Shown here: positions 63,775 to 64,000 of the stretch, piece after piece
Numbering within the stretch: position 1 is the stretch's first letter
How the letters are laid out: every line of letters starts with the position of its first letter
DNA from: Massilia sp. Bi118
GTDB taxonomy: Bacteria; Pseudomonadota; Gammaproteobacteria; Burkholderiales; Burkholderiaceae_D
DNA: 64,000 nt
Direction: 5' to 3'
Assembly: GCF_918697865.1 (NCBI RefSeq)
Contig: NZ_CAKKMV010000012.1
Location: 124,001 to 188,000 of the forward strand
The notes under the pieces: model-generated
Seen by the model: the letters and a program-made list of their open reading frames with translations, nothing else
What the model was told of the DNA's origin: nothing
The model's database searches: none
Program-made: the position numbers and the translations under genes

Positions 63775-64000
63775 ATGCAGAACCTGACCCTTTACCTGTA
63801 TACCTCGCTGCCTTTCATCATCGTCGTGCTGCTGTGCTTGCTCATGGTGATCGGCGCCGGCGTCGGCATGGTGCGGCCGCGCTGGCTGGCCTACGGCTAC
63901 ATGCTGGTCTTCTTCCTGATGAACTCGACCAGCTATGGCTCGCTGTCGACCATCTCTTCGCCCGGCATCTATACGCGCGGCTCGGGCATGCTGCTGTTCC
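63775..64000 (+). CDS. Multi-pass membrane protein, truncated by the window edge
   Basis: 75 codons are visible, starting ten bases after epsI. Two hydrophobic helices (LPFIIVVLLCLLMVIGAGVG and AYGYMLVFFLMNS) are followed by polar residues. Position in an exosortase/polysaccharide operon and the early helices fit an O-antigen ligase/polymerase-like protein, but the part seen is too short to assign. Confidence 0.6.
   Translation, partial: MQNLTLYLYTSLPFIIVVLLCLLMVIGAGVGMVRPRWLAYGYMLVFFLMNSTSYGSLSTISSPGIYTRGSGMLLF

Overview
The window is a GC-rich stretch of a betaproteobacterial chromosome, most likely from Oxalobacteraceae (Massilia or a close relative). This is inferred from the order exbB-exbD-lpxK-ycaR-kdsB-adk, the exosortase-B (XrtB/Eps) exopolysaccharide locus, and the protein sequences. 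No database search was run. Almost all sequence is coding; short operons with 4-base ATGA overlaps are common. Both ends are cut inside genes (a DUF58 protein on the left, a membrane protein of the polysaccharide locus on the right).

Layout. 0-16.97 kb: DUF58/MoxR pair, histone-deacetylase-like hydrolase, two tandem secreted hydrolase-like paralogues coupled to a membrane-anchored partner, DUF416 protein, GTPase RbgA, LysR regulator with a divergent S41 peptidase and PPOX gene, DODA-type dioxygenase, M1 peptidase with a membrane protein, then a cobalamin riboswitch in front of a BtuB-like receptor. 16.98-27.3 kb: a REP/RAYT-type repeat remnant, two DsbA-like oxidoreductases (one CPHC, one CPVC), an RstA/RstB-like two-component pair split by four opposite-strand genes (PrcB-like lipoprotein, MipA/OmpV porin, secreted protein, SDR), sodB and xseA. 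27.3-28.55 kb: a gene-free block carrying seven spaced 25-bp dyads, each built around a DnaA-box-like core. 28.55-41 kb: exbBD, lipid A/KDO genes, adk, H+-pyrophosphatase, thioredoxin-fold protein, CoA-transferase, VOC protein, SDR and gamma-glutamyltransferase. 41-48.3 kb: a signalling cluster of a 1420-residue two-component-propeller hybrid kinase, a response regulator and a PAS hybrid kinase. 48.3-50 kb: a small accessory patch (ASCH/phage-like protein, ParD-like antitoxin, second-type methionine aminopeptidase) ending inside tRNA-Arg(CCT). 50.1-64 kb: uup, then the exopolysaccharide locus: CAAX-protease-related protein, EpsL, priming glycosyltransferase, GDP-mannose dehydratase, GDP-fucose synthase, EpsD, EpsE, EpsF, EpsG, exosortase B, EpsI and the start of a further membrane protein.

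How the genes fit together. The right third builds an exported polysaccharide: Gmd and Fcl make GDP-L-fucose, the WcaJ-type enzyme primes the lipid carrier, EpsF/EpsG control chain length, EpsE and EpsL export through the outer membrane, and exosortase B with EpsI and the CAAX-type protease form the associated protein-sorting branch. The signalling cluster just before it could sense external polymers or nutrients, but no target is visible.

The least explained signals are the DnaA-box dyad array, the coupled secreted-hydrolase trio, a terminator/antiterminator-like leader before the PrcB-like lipoprotein, and the ParD-like/MetAP module with an AT-rich operator-like dyad.
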